A stretch of DNA of 64,000 bases from positions 1,612,001 to 1,676,000 of the forward strand of contig JAEVHH010000001.1 of NCBI GenBank assembly GCA_017607445.1. The letters run 5' to 3'. The position numbers and the translations under genes were made by a program. This document shows positions 50,157 through 62,186 of the stretch, one piece after another (the stretch's first letter is position 1; each line of letters starts with the position of its first letter). The DNA is from Histoplasma ohiense (lineage: Eukaryota; Ascomycota; Eurotiomycetes; Onygenales; Ajellomycetaceae). A model generated the notes under the pieces. The model worked only from the letters and a program-made list of their open reading frames with translations. It searched no databases and was not told the origin of the DNA.

Positions 50157-53100
50157 TTCCTTTATGGAGCTGAAGTGATGGAGAGTAACCAGCGGGCCTG
50201 AAAGTTCCGTGTTTTGTAAATTCGGACCATAATTAATTGTAGTTCTCGTACGATGAGAGATATAAATAACCCCATGAAGAAATAAATTCTCATGACAGAA
50301 CTGCTGCGAATTGCCTCGAAATAATCCATAGTTCTAGGTCAATCATGCTGACATCCTGTTCTTTATCCATCCTTGTCCATCAGCAATCGCTCGGAAGGCT
50401 GCAGGCCACTTGGCAACCTATCGCATAGGCCCTTGCGGATCAGGGATTCCGAGTGCTCGTAAGGCCGCCTTGCGTTGAGTTCGGAAAAGCCATGGATGGT
50501 CAAGAAAAGATCTGGTAGGGCACACTAGTATTCATCGCATTCATTGCCAAGTGGGTCAGGCCTTATTGTTAAGAAGGGAGTGTGGTGTTCGTTCAGCTAA
50601 GGCCTGGGGAAAAGAATATGCTTAGATGAAAACCCGCCATGTCTCCGTTTTATTTATTCAATAGGAAAACAGTTCTGTCTTCCATCGAAGCAATTTAGCA
50701 AGGCGAGAGACCCAGGCTTCGTTTCCAACCCATACGATTGGGAGTTCAGACAAACTGCTGGCCTAGAAGGTAGGGGCTAGAAGAGGTTCCAATATCACGA
50801 CTAGGCATAACCTTGGCACCATCCAAAAGACAACTGGTATATCTGTTACGAGGGAACTGACCCTTTCGTTTGTATCGATCTCAGCGTTATGCAGTATATT
50901 GTCCCCAAAAACCGCCTACATAGGTTATCCTAAGCTTAGATTTCCCAATGCAACTTCCACAAAGTATGAAATCGTGTTAAGGCTTTGGCTTAGCAGATGA
51001 TGACGTACCGTTAAAACAATATAGCTGTGCAGGAAAGAGTTAACGCCCGCCAATTTTAACCAGCTAGCGGATTGTAAGGCTCCGGGGATGATGATAAATC
51101 ATCCCACTGCTCGAATTGTGGCCAGTATTCTGGTTAATAAGCCATGTACAGGTACAAAAAAGGATATATTTGACGCGCACTTTTGATTCCCCGCAAAATC
51201 AGACTTTTAGGCCAAGTTTTCCTGATCGGTGTGGCCCATCTGGTATACGAACGGAACAAACCCAAGGTCGCCATGTGGCATACTATGCATCATTCGAATT
51301 GGCATTTATGCAAAAACCTTGTATGAATAAAACCACAGAATCAAGCCCTCCGGCGTAGCCGATATTCTAAGACCAGAAGATGCCCCGACGCATCAGAGGC
51401 AACATCAAGAAGAAACATGGGCTTGACTCCACACAATAAAACCTAAATATCGGAGACTGAATCCATATACATACGAGCAGATATATAGGTGTCAGCATTA
51501 TCAGTTTAAGTGTAGGGATAACTCTGTTCTACTCACACATTCCTTTTGATAACGGGAGTGTCAAATATCCTGTCCATGATGCGACAATGACTTCGAGTTC
51601 CTCAGGACACTGGAAAAACGGAAATTTACATTTCATTTTGCCATATTCAAGTACTCAAACGTCCATTGAAAAATTGTGAGAACTCAACCAGTTACATCGA
51701 AAAGGGCAACGACATTGGCTGGTCACAATTTGGACAACTAAAGGTTACCAAACACGATGATTAGGTATAGGTCGTTCAAGTTTGGTTGTCCCTAAATGAT
51801 CAACACCAAGCTAGTAAAATATCCCTCATTCAACCTTAGCTCACCTCCTCGGCTGAGTGAGGAGATCCCGGTCACAGAGAACTGGGGAGTGATGAGAACT
51901 GCCTGTTTCTTTTCTTTTTCTTTTTCTTGTTCTTTTTTGTCAAACGTTATGAAACGGCAAAAATAACCACCAGTGCTATATATTTTATTGAAAATAGGCA
52001 AAGGAAGTTGTGGCAGCAATTTTTAGTTTAAACCGGGGAGAGCATCATCAGGAAATAACATTTTTCTTGTTTAAATTTGACCTTCTTTTGATAATTGAAG
52101 GCTCTATCAGAGCTGGAGGTATTCTGTCTGTGATGGTGACGCTTTGTTCGCCAATTTCTTCGATAAATTGCATTTAACATTAACCATTGGTCAAATTTTC
52201 GAGAAGGGTAGTGGAATGTCAGATGTTTTTGGATGGATGGGAACAGCCCCGGGAAGACCTCGACCAAGAATTTGTGGCAAATACAGATTTGATTTTATCA
52301 TTGGATTGAACTGTGCATTGACCCTTGAAGGCATCAAACAAACCAAAACGCCGAAGCTAAATCAGTGTCAGCAAGAATGCGAGAGCGATGTTGGTCCGGT
52401 GGTAATGATGCCTAAAAGTTATGCCAGCTGCTCCGCTTTGTTAGGGAACTCGTCGTCGCCAAAAGCAAATGTATGACCAGAGTAGTCATATTGGTCAACA
52501 ATAATTACTCCACTGGTTGAATGCGTATATTATTGAGAAGACCGACGAACCTGACCCGGAGACGCAAGTTTAGATATTGATCCTCGCTGAATCAAATTTG
52601 ATTGTTCTTCATCCCCTAGACTGTAAAATGTGCATACGTGTACATGGACATCCATTATACGCCCGGCCCAACAGCCGCACAAAGTGTTGTTTGCTTTGTA
52701 CCGAGAGTGATCGAGGACTTAGCTCCCGCCGAGGTAAAGCTACCAACATCGTGAGATCATCGACCAGCATCAAAAATGAGCTGGGAAATGCAAGCTCTCA
52801 GTTGGGAAAATTTAGGGTTAGGGTCAGGTATTCTGAAACCACTGACTGGAGAATTCAGGGTGGGTTAACAGCTTTGAAAAGCACAAGTACCTGGGCACAA
52901 AGACATCTACTTGTTTATTCGTAGAGAGGTGAAGTTGATATGACCTACCGGGAAAACCTTTTTCCACATCGCCGCCAAGTCATATCAACAATGCTTGGTG
53001 TGAACAAGAGCAAGAAAGGAATCCTTTGATCTATGAAGGGTTATTTGAATAATTCTGTTTTCTGTCCATAATGAAACTTGCCACGAATAAGGCCATTCTT

Positions 53101-53444
53101 TCAGGTTTTATCCTTTCTACCCTAGATTTCTGTTCCATCCTATCTCTGTCAAACCCAGAAAGAGGAGGCAAAGAGAGTGTCAGATATAAATTGTATTGAT
53201 ATGTTCATACATCAGTGCCAGAACCAGAGACTCAATCTCGATTAATTGTTGGTAAGTGGTAGGACGGAAATTGAAACTGATAATTAACCCTCCTATTGAC
53301 TCTCTCCCGAAAGCGGCGAAAACTCATACTGATTCGAATTTGGTTGCGATGCCATTACGCACTCGGACTGGCCACTCTCTGCATCACCTCGCATGGAGGC
53401 GATTCATACTCAACAAGGCCCCGGCCGATTCATACATGCTTTTG
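50157..53444. other. Start of a gene-poor block, 3.3 kb, no supported gene
   Basis: The left part is the promoter of the Zn2Cys6 gene. The rest has short frames only; 52028-52267 (minus) and 52144-52476 (plus) overlap on opposite strands and neither has a recognisable motif. A short telomere-like TTTAGGGTTAGGG occurs at 52811-52823. Confidence 0.5.
52811..52823 (+). repeat. Short interstitial telomere-like repeat
   Basis: TTTAGGGTTAGGG, two copies of the fungal telomere unit TTAGGG. Short enough to be chance. Confidence 0.4.
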
Positions 53445-54415
53445 TCAGTAATGGTTTCCCCCCGGCCAGACGCTGCACCCAATCACAGTATCTCCATATT
53501 CGACGCTCCAATCCACGATGCTCCTTTCCAAGCTGCTTAAAGTCGTAGTAGCGTTATCAAAAAGGCGTTCTGTTCTCTCTATTTGATTCTGTGTATCCTT
53601 TTGAGACAGTGACCATTCGCATACGGCGGAGATATGTTCTGCCATTTCGCAAGGGACCGCGGGTACCCCTTGGCTCGATACCGCATTATTCAGCCTGTCA
53701 TCCCCTAACCTGTTGCTCAATTGGCTTTCTGTGCCAATTTCTATCGATGCTGGACTTCTTTCGGTATCCTGAGGCGAGCTAACAATAATCTGAGATACCT
53801 TCGCTTCGCAATTCCTGGCTATTGGACTGTACGTCATTATACCATCCCATAAAAACAACCTTCAACTGGAGCTTAGCTACCTTTCTTCCTGGCACACGTT
53901 TTCGCTTTCCATTCATCTAGATATCTAGCATGTCTGTTGTAATTTTCCGACTTTTCGTACTCAGCAAGAGCAACTTTGTAATCTTCCCGAGCGCGGATGG
54001 CGCGTGCTTGGGCGATTTTCTTTTCGTTTTCGGGCAACTCTCTCCACAGTTTCCCGATTTCGATCGCCATCTGAGGAAATGATAAACCTTTGTACTGAAG
54101 GTCTGCGCGTTTTTCTATGGAAATTCCGTTTTGAGCGTAATTCGGAAAATACTGCTGTTTTATGTCAACTTACCATTGGCAAATATGGCATAAGCAGTCA
54201 ACGGCTTTTTTGGGGCATTTGGGTCAGGCTGTAGGCTCGATATATTTTAATTAGACACCTCATACATTCCCTCGAGGATGCTATAGATTAACTTGCTAAC
54301 AAACACGCTTTAGGTCAGTCAAGGATCCGAACCTTGGGATGCCACTGATATCGTCTCTTCTTTTTGGAATAATTGCCGTATTCGCCACACTGTGCCGGCT
54401 GATTGCAGAGGGCAT
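53445..54415 (-). CDS. HMG-box protein
   Basis: Four exons (54415-54305, 54228-54174, 54114-53881, 53818-53445), 774 nt, 257 aa; introns of 76, 59 and 62 bp. The box begins at about residue 38 with PDPNAPKKPLTAYAIFANEK and runs through LQYKGLSFPQMAIEIGKLWR, ELPENEKK and EYEKSENYNRHARYLDEW to about residue 120. This is the non-sequence-specific HMGB/Nhp6-like type, which bends DNA and binds chromatin, not the MAT1-2 mating-type HMG. A basic patch (KTCARKK) and a Ser/Gln-rich 125-residue tail follow. The ATG at 54415 has a good context (AAAGAAATG), but a further 5' exon cannot be ruled out. The first intron uses a weak GTTTGT donor. It sits alone in a gene-poor block. Confidence 0.82.
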
Positions 54416-55801
54416 TTCTTTCTTTTGCAACTCGTTGCTGCAATCTCTAAAGCATGGGTGAGCATGAGAAGAGCAAGCTGTGGTCGACAAAGACATACCC
54501 TTCTATGGCCCAATTTGACCCCCAACACGTCTCTTCTCACATCAGTACTCGGAACATTACTGGAGGAAAGTTGAAATCATACAAATCAATTTCAGTGATT
54601 TCCAAAACGTCCTCCCATGTTTCGAATCCATTGCCAATGAACCCTGGTAAATACTGGGACATCCCCAGCTCCTCAAATACCATTTTAAGGACTTCCATAT
54701 TAATTGCAGAAAGGAGTGATTGTGGAGCAGCAAAAAACGATCACGTTGAGAGGCCTGATAGATGCCTGGTCGTAAACTAACAAAATAGCATCTTGCTTTC
54801 AGTCACCGAATTTCCACAACATTTGTGTTTTGGAGTTTCTTGAAGGGTCATCTTATCTGGTCAAGACTTCTCAAATACATTATGTCACAATATCTTTGCA
54901 GCCTAAGCCACCAGTGATGAACGCACCCAGTTGCACCCCACATTAAGAGTGCGCCACTCATCTAGAAGCATAGCTTGCAAGTGATGGCATTGCCTGCATT
55001 ACTATGTGTCGTCAAATCAGGAATCTGGAGTTTCTTTTTCGTATTCGCTGACAGCTCTCGGCCTGCTCTCTGACCATGTCTAGTTATCAGTGCGGCACCC
55101 TAGTGTCTAGTCCCAACGTCTACTTCCCTCTTATATTTACTATCACGCTCTTTCCCGCAGTTTTCAAGTACAAATAAATAAACATTTTCCACCTTTTTAT
55201 CAATTGTCCCTTCGTTTATTGTCATAGCACTGCAAAGGCAATTATACGATGGGTTAGGCCTCTATATCTAGCGGTTTATTTTCATATTTCATAACTTTGA
55301 TGTTTACGAAGAAGTCCGGCTACCACTCACAGGTTCTGCTCCATGGCAGCCCTTCTATCTAAGACACAGAAACAAGGTTGGTTCGCGTGACAACGGCGTT
55401 TTCCGTTGACTTGGCTGGGAAGACCAAATCACATTTGCTGGGTCAGCGACGCCTTGTAAGTTTTCCTTTGCCGACGCAAACCCTTCCAATACCAATATTT
55501 GAAATTAGCGAATTATTCAATGGTGGCCTAATGCGGTAGCGGGCGAATTGATGATATAACCAGTTGATTCAAATCTTAAGTCCTGCTACGAAGGCAACCC
55601 ATGGATTATCCTTGTTCCTGGAACCTATTTTCCTCTGGGCATCGGGTTTCTTGCTTGTGGCCGATTACTGACTGAGAGGCTAATACATCTCGAGATGTCA
55701 GGGAATTGGAGAAGATCTTCCGGCATGGACTGTGGGGATCGAAGACAAGCAATATACTTTGATGCTTTAACATCTGGCTAAGCTTACATCATTTCGAAGC
55801 C
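54416..55801. other. Intergenic stretch between the HMG-box gene and the candidate upstream
   Basis: Probable promoter and 5' UTR of the HMG-box gene, including a strong GTATGT donor-like site near 54498 that could belong to a 5' UTR intron. No coding signal beyond short frames. Confidence 0.4.
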
Positions 55802-56726
55802 CTAACGAGAATTCGAGACGGAACAATTTCGTATCTCGAACCAAGGAACGATAGAATGAAAGAAATAAAAAAAAATATGGAAACGGCCTCCATTTCTTTG
55901 CTTTTTTTTTCGTGAGGGACCTGTCGCAATTGAAGGAGCGTTCGAGCTGTACGAAGTTCATACACCCCATTTTTGCCCAATTTTGCTTGTGCTCCAATTT
56001 CCAAACTCCTCTCCAAGCACAGATTTTGCAAATTCCACAAGGCGCTGACGCTCTGGTTGCCCCGCGTTATTGAATACCGGGCTATGCAAGTTCACATGGA
56101 CACTTCTTTGATCACGAACTTCCTTCGTAAGCGTCCATTTACTCTTCTCTTTTGAGCGTTGCCACATATTAGGCTGTGACAGAAACTCGGCTGTTGGTTT
56201 TGTGTGTTTGTTATTAGCCGACTGGAGGTCAGTATCAGATTTTGATTCGTGAGAGCGGCGAACGTTCCCAAGATGTGCTGAAGTGATTCCGGTGCATTCC
56301 TAACCATAACTCGGACTGTGATAGGACGATGGACCTTCCCCTGCAAAATGCTTTCTCTTCATTCAAACACCGAATTTTGGCTGAAGCCAACGAATGACAT
56401 ATTAACATCCAGGAATTTTACAGCGTCAGGTTTATTGGCTATTGTAAGACTTATATCAATGGTAAATATTTGAACATCCTCAGACAAAAATGGCGTGATG
56501 CCTAACACGGTTAGTGTTTGGCCATATCTTCCAAGCTTGCAGGTAAAATGTATGACCTCATTGAAAAAAGAGTTGACTTGCTAATATCCCCGGACCATAT
56601 GGGCACTTCATGTTAAATTTTCTCAAGATTTTAGCAGGCAAATATCGGCGGCCTCAACACTACCATACTGGAAGAGAAGGCTCTTTTTAATCTTCCTCGC
56701 GACTGTTCTCCCTCACGCTTGGGCAT
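55802..56726 (-). CDS. Candidate five-exon gene of unknown family
   Basis: Proposed exons 56726-56664, 56580-56407, 56340-56305, 56221-55966 and 55920-55802 give 648 nt, 215 aa. The first two exons and their junctions are good: MPKREGEQSRGRLKR, then FFNEVIHFTCKLGRYGQTL and VLGITPFLSEDVQIFTIDIS. A long later exon carries QRSKEKSKWTLTKEV and ERQRLVEFAKSVLGEEFGNW, a charged and convincingly protein-like stretch. The junctions of exons 3-4 and 4-5 are less certain (the last intron is only 45 bp), and an alternative frame (ITVRVMVRNAPESLQHIL) is also open around 56300. No known domain recognised. It may extend upstream into coding-like sequence at 56.8-57.3 kb. Confidence 0.45.
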
Positions 56727-57275
56727 CCTAAATCCGAGCGCCAAATGAGCCACAATCCGTCGATAGCGGCGTCTGTGGGGCAAACGGCTGGAAAAGACAC
56801 CCCACGAGAGAGTTTCTATTCTTTACAGCTGTGTTTCCTCTCAAGAGCTTCCAACGACTTTGCAAAATTTGTTTCATTAGCCCTAGCGCAGGTCAATTTC
56901 GCGCACCGCTCGGTGTCTTTCGAACCCAGCGCATAAGGAAATCCGCGGATTCATAGCTTGGACCGGACTTGGGCTCACAAACGTGATTAATTCAATATCC
57001 CGATTAGTAGGACATGATCAGACGGAATCCACTGCTCCAAGTAGGTGGAACGCCAATGAAGAAAAAAAGAAAAAGAAAAAGGAATAATTCGCACCCACCA
57101 AGATAAGTGTTTTGGCCTCTGTTTTCATGTCACAACTGACGCGGGGGTTGAGAAAATTTCCTGCCGTGACATGTCCGGCCAAGTGGCCGAAAGCAGTAGA
57201 CATGCCTGCCACGCAGCCGAAGAGCATAATCACCTGAATGTGATATGTGCACTGTATTTTCGACACATGAATCAA
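56727..57275 (-). other. Coding-like stretches upstream of the unknown candidate gene
   Basis: Three minus-strand stretches look like exons. At 57227-57099 a 43-codon run from an ATG (MLFGCVAGMSTAFGHLAGHV) ends at a GTGGGT donor followed by a pyrimidine tract. Near 56950-56880 is EPKSGPSYESADFLMRWVRK. Near 56880-56815 is ANETNFAKSLEALERKH. They may be 5' exons of the gene at 55802-56726 or the remains of another gene. I could not connect them with confident splice sites. Confidence 0.3.
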
Positions 57276-59487
57276 TGTTGAGCACGCCCCGGTCTCATCG
57301 AGTCAAGTGTCTATTCATGGACAAGCTGTTTGTTGAACGCCTCATTTCTCTCATTCATTCCCCGAGACCAATACAAAAGGTTCCGAAGCTGTATGGCCGG
57401 AACACTTCTCGGCCAGAGTTACACAGGTTAAAAATAAATTACAGTCTCGATTAGTCTTTCGGAAGACTGATCTTCAACGCATACGCAGCTTGATAGAGCT
57501 GGGTTAAGGATAGAATTCGCTGTCAGCCTTGTCCGCTCGAGCCTGGCCTTGCAAAGCTAACTGGTTACCAGCATTGTGATCGTTAATTGCGGCTAGACGC
57601 GGTCTAAAACGTGATAATCTTCCGCGCGTAGAGTTATTCAATTCACTTGATGTCGTTTCTGTAGTGACAGCGTCTGAGTATCGTGTAGAAGGATAAGGTG
57701 GACACGCCCTTTCAGGAGAAGAAAGGGAGTAGTTGCTTCGGCGATAGTTCGTGCAACCCTAATCGTTAATGAACTCCGCAATAGGCCCATCGGTGTGGCG
57801 AGAATCCAGCCCAAGTGGTAATGTGCATTGACACTTGGCTGTACTCACTTCGGCACCTGTCAACTAAATACTCTATAGCGACCGAAGGTGGTTAGTTATG
57901 CGGGATCCATCAGGCTCTGCTCGAAAGCCTCCTCCAGCCCCCAAACAGAGAAAATAGTGAAAGGAAAAAGAAAGAAGGGGAGCAAAATCTGTATGTCCGA
58001 ACATGGATAAAATAAAATGGGTAAATGAAAGGCTAAGGAGGGAAATATAAGATCAAGGAAATAGTTTCACCATACTCTGTACAATAGAGCTGGGATAATT
58101 CACTTTACTTAAAGAAGGCGTACAGAACCTGAACGTGGTTGGAATGCTACTCACAGATCAACCTCATTAAAACTATGCAATATTTAATTTCTTTTCTGGA
58201 CTTTTTACTTTAGCCTTTTCTTCTCTATTCTTTATAATTCTCAGGACCTTAGCCTTGGCTCATATCAACAAATATAAACCCTCATATACTCCAACCCCTT
58301 AACAATCCCTAATATCATCATATAATGCCCAAACTTGGAACAACAGTCCACTTCACCAGCGTTTAATATTAAAATGCTGATATAGAGCTAATCTTTATTG
58401 CTAATGGCAAAAATGTGGAAACTCAGTGCAAAACATTATGGTTTTTCGTTTTGGTGATTTTCAATAAGTGGCAGTTTTCTCTGTGCGGTGCATGTCCAGT
58501 ACCTGATCCTTCTTCAGTAAAGTGGGATCAAATCAACTGGTCCCCTGCGTGGAACAGGAACGATGAAACACTGCATTCAAGATATTAACTGCCCTTAGAG
58601 TATTTGGAACCATGTCAAGAACGGTCTATCTAAGTTGTTGAATGACCATATATGGTCAGGCCCCGGGCGATTACAAGCCTAGTTTTTTCATATTTTGCCA
58701 GATCCCTTGAGCGAGGACTAGCGTGTGAGGCACAAATGGTGAATGAACCCATGTCTGGCCTCCATCAGTTACACTTGACTTTCTTTCCATTTTTTCTGTT
58801 CACATTCTGCGTTTTTCGTCCCTGTTCTTGCTGGCTGTATTCGCGGTGATGCAGGACACCGTGCTATTTTGTGATCTTGGCCGTCTCCAAGAATGGGCAG
58901 ATGTAATACTTTCGGGTGTAATTAACTTGTAAAAGCATAGCAAACCGTTGGGGTATACGAAATGATTCCAACCGGCAGAATAGGTAGTATGACACGACCT
59001 GCAAAAATCGACATGCCTTCAAAACTAGTACTGGTACTGGCGAGATATGATAGCCCGCCTGCATCAACTGTTTACTACCGCTATCCCTCAAACTGCCATC
59101 CGAACTCTACTGAATCCAGAAGGCTGGAGCGCTATTGCTGTGAAATAAGGACCGGTAACACCATCGGACTGGTATCAAAACCTGCCCTCATCCGTTAAAA
59201 GCTGCGTGTCGTATGTCCAAGCTTAGGACAGCAACGGGCATGCCAGTAAACAACAAAGGTCCACGTCTAGCACTCTCACTGCGAAGCACCCCGGAGTTGT
59301 TTTGGCGGGCTACTGCTTGCAACTGTCGTTTTGGGTCCTGCTGTTGCGCTCTGAGGTCAAAAACTTGGGATCGGTACAGTAACTATAATAACATCGGACA
59401 AATGAAGATACCGGTTGGTTAATATAGATATCTGCTCAGTGATATTAGTATCTCTAGCATTGACCTTTGAGATAGATTCGGGGCATA
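57276..59487. other. Gene-poor stretch, 2.2 kb, no gene seen
   Basis: Mixed unique sequence with AT-rich parts at 57990-58330. Only short open frames with no family signal. Confidence 0.5.
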
Positions 59488-59813
59488 CAGTTGAACATGG
59501 TTTATTAAAACATGAACATGGTTAATTTTTCGGCCCGGAACAACTTTCAGCGTGGTTAATGTTGAACATGGTTTTTCAAAAACATATAATTTAAAGAAAC
59601 CACGTTCAGCTTTAGTGTCAACTAGTGATGATATCAAACAATGATATCTAGTGATAGTATGTAAATGATAGAGAAACTGGACATGGTTTTTAAAAGAGAT
59701 CTGCTCTGAACCATGCCATTGTTTATTACTAGTGTGAAAAATCGAGCATGGTTTTTCTACAAGACCCACTTTTTAAAAACCATGTTCAGCTTTTGATAAA
59801 CCACATTCAACTG
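59488..59813. mobile_element. Tc1/mariner-like MITE, 326 bp, flanked by TA
   Basis: The left end CAGTTGAACATGGTTTATTA is matched in inverted orientation at the right end (TGATAAACCACATTCAACTG), and the imperfect inverted repeat extends about 50 bp inwards. The dinucleotide TA flanks both ends (59486-59487, 59814-59815), the target duplication of Tc1/mariner elements, whose ends commonly start CAGT. The motif GAACATGGTTT recurs several times inside in both orientations, so the whole unit can fold back. No transposase frame. Confidence 0.75.
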
Positions 59814-59815
59814 TA

Positions 59816-60569
59816 ACCCGATAGAAGTCGGGTTCAAATTGCTAGGGTTCAGATTAGGTGGTTCCATCCAATCTAAAATACACCCACTCCAAACAGTATT
59901 AATACACCCAAAAGATGGAGACCAAAAGATGGCCAATGATCATTGAGATCCACGCCGAAAGTTTTTCCGGCCGAAATTTTGACGGCCCGTTGATCTGCAT
60001 GCCTGCCATTCCCTGGTGGGGACCATGCTTTCGGATCGCAGATCATGGCCCACAATGCAAGCGCCGCGCCAAAACGACCGGGTACCGGCTTGCTCGAAAA
60101 TGAACGTACGACAGAGATTTGACTTCAACTTTTTAAAAAGCAACTTTTGGCTCAACGAAGGCAACCTTATTTCTAGACAATCCCCCTTCTCCTCTAGAAT
60201 ATCCATACCAGATTTCCTCTATCTCTAGAATACTACTGAGAACACTAACTACTTGTAAAGGGCGGTCAAGAGGTTTGTAAAATTTTGCAGTTCGGATCTG
60301 ATCTTTGTTTTCTTCTCATTTTTCATTCCGGCTCTTCCCCCTCATTTCCTTATCTCTCTGCCTCTGTTTTTCCTCAATCGGCAGTACGAGAGCGTACACT
60401 AGTCATGTTACGGGTCCTGTTTTGAAGATTCTTGCTTTTCATACTGTAATGAAACAGCTGGGGAACTGAAGAAATTCAGTGGCTGTCAGCACGCTGTACG
60501 ATAACAGATGATCTCTCTCTCTCTCTCTTTTTCTTTTTAATACCCAGCACCATAAAATGGGAATTTCTG
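59816..60569. other. Stretch between the MITE and the kinase 3' end
   Basis: Ordinary sequence with a (CT)n-T-rich tract at 60511-60538. No supported gene. Confidence 0.45.
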
Positions 60570-62186
60570 CTAATTACGGGGCCTCCAGGCTTCAAGAGTT
60601 TTGAGATATTTCTTGGCGGCTTCGGGATCACGATCTTTCGGCTCAACTCGTACTAAAGAATGTATGAGTCGTGCAAATGCATGGCAATATTCTGGCTCAT
60701 CTTTCAGCTGGCTCATCGAAAGATGAGACTCAATGAATGAAAGCTGTGCTTCGTGGTTGGCGGCTGTGTGACAATTGAGGTCAGTCCCAATGGATTTTCA
60801 CACAGAAACAGGAAGAACAGGTATTAAACCGGGTGTGGGGGGGCATACCAAGATAATCTGTTAGATCGTTTTTCATGTCAAATAGATGAGAGTCGGTTGT
60901 TGCATACGCTAACTAGATAAAGTTAGACATGACTGGGAAATGGAGAAAAATTCACTTAGATATGATCACAACTAATGGGATATATTAGCCTACCACACAG
61001 GCTAGACTCCAAAGGTCAGACTTCACAGTTGCAGTATTTGCACTGGTACGCTCCAGCTCTGGGGCGCTGTAATTTTCTGTCCCGAGGACATTTGATTTTG
61101 AAGGCGTGTCAAACCCTTTTTCAAGCACTTGTTAGTACAACTATTCTACATTGGTTGGGTCAGAGGAGCTGAAACAATAGGCAAAGGATATTCCTATCAG
61201 ATATTCAATTGGAATAATGGTGACAAACCTTTACCAAAATCAATTATATCAACCAGCGACATATCTTGGACATTCGTTTTCAGAGGAGTCCCATAACGGA
61301 GAATGATATACTCAGGCAAATTACCTGGGCGTGGAGGTGGTGTATTCGAATCTGAAACATTCTGAAGTATAACATAAGATTTTCGATCGTACTGAAAAGT
61401 CTTAAATAGAGCTTCATTGGTAAAAGCTTCAGGATGTATCCCCAGGGATATATTATTGGGGCTGATATCTAAGCAAAATAATTTGCTTGGTTAATGAATG
61501 CTTGTTGTACAGTATTAAGATATTGAGCGGTTATCAGAGAGTGAAAATCCACCTACCACCATGGCATGTTCCCATCTGATGAAAAGCAAGCACCTTCATC
61601 AAGAGTGTCCTCACTAATATGGTGAGAGAAGGAATACCACTAGGTGCATCAACTCCAGAATTAAACCTCTCCCGAAGAGTACACCCAAGCGGCTTTAGGC
61701 CAAGACAGAGGAATTGATCTTGTGTGGGGACATGGGTGTGGAAAAAGGCAACCTCAAGTTTTCCAAGTCTCTGTAAAATGCTCATCTCACAGTTGTCTGG
61801 AGTGCTATACTCAAGTCGTAGAACTTTGAGGGCAAGGTATTCACCAGAATTACTGAACATACCAAGTGTCAGTGGATTTAATTTAATAAGTTGAGGTGAT
61901 AGCAGAAGAAAGGCTTATGGGGTAATTACATGTCTCTTCCCAATCAAACAGTGGAATAAGATCCTCTTCCCAGCTTTCCAATGATTCTAAAGGAACATGA
62001 CTTTCCTTTATCAATCAAGTCTGAGCCACTAAGCACATCATCAATCAAAACAGGACATAGGCCGTTGTCAGTATAATCACGCACAAACTCGCATTCGCTA
62101 CCCCGAAAATTGGTCGTACCCCAACCAGGTGCGGAGGTACCTTGTTCCTTCACGGGATACTGCTTCGGTTGCAATGTCAGTTCCAT
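60570..62186 (-). pseudogene. SRPK-like serine/threonine protein kinase interrupted by one in-frame TGA
   Basis: Six exons (62186-61930, 61852-61557, 61468-61229, 61115-60994, 60912-60849, 60763-60570) total 1173 nt, a 390-residue frame with canonical GT-AG introns; intron 3 has a TACTAAC branch. Kinase landmarks are all there: GKLGRGSYSTV (glycine loop), LALKV (Lys95), HGDISPNN (catalytic Asp185; HGD instead of HRD, as in the fungal SRPK-like group), DIIDFGK (Asp261), ENYSAPELE, and KSDLWSLACV. The single defect is TGA at 61944-61946, codon 81, where relatives have Trp (STV-W-LxRD). It needs one G-to-A change from TGG. No splice choice I tried removes it. Either a very recent pseudogene, a read-through or strain-variable gene, or a base error. 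Confidence 0.82.

Noticed and set aside
52028..52476. Possible exon pair in the gene-poor block
   Set aside because: Frames on the two strands overlap and neither extends through convincing splice sites; upstream sequence has several stops in the matching frame.
53445..57275. Mating-type (MAT) locus because of the HMG box
   Set aside because: The box is of the DPNAPKKP/Nhp6-like type, not MAT1-2, and no SLA2, APN2 or COX13 neighbours are visible.
59480..59820. CRISPR-like array because of recurring GAACATGGTTT
   Set aside because: Copies are irregular in spacing and orientation and fit a fold-back transposon; the genome is eukaryotic.
61853..61949. Splicing out the kinase TGA with a donor at 61949
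   Set aside because: It leaves exon 1 in phase 0 while exon 2 needs phase 2, giving an immediate stop.
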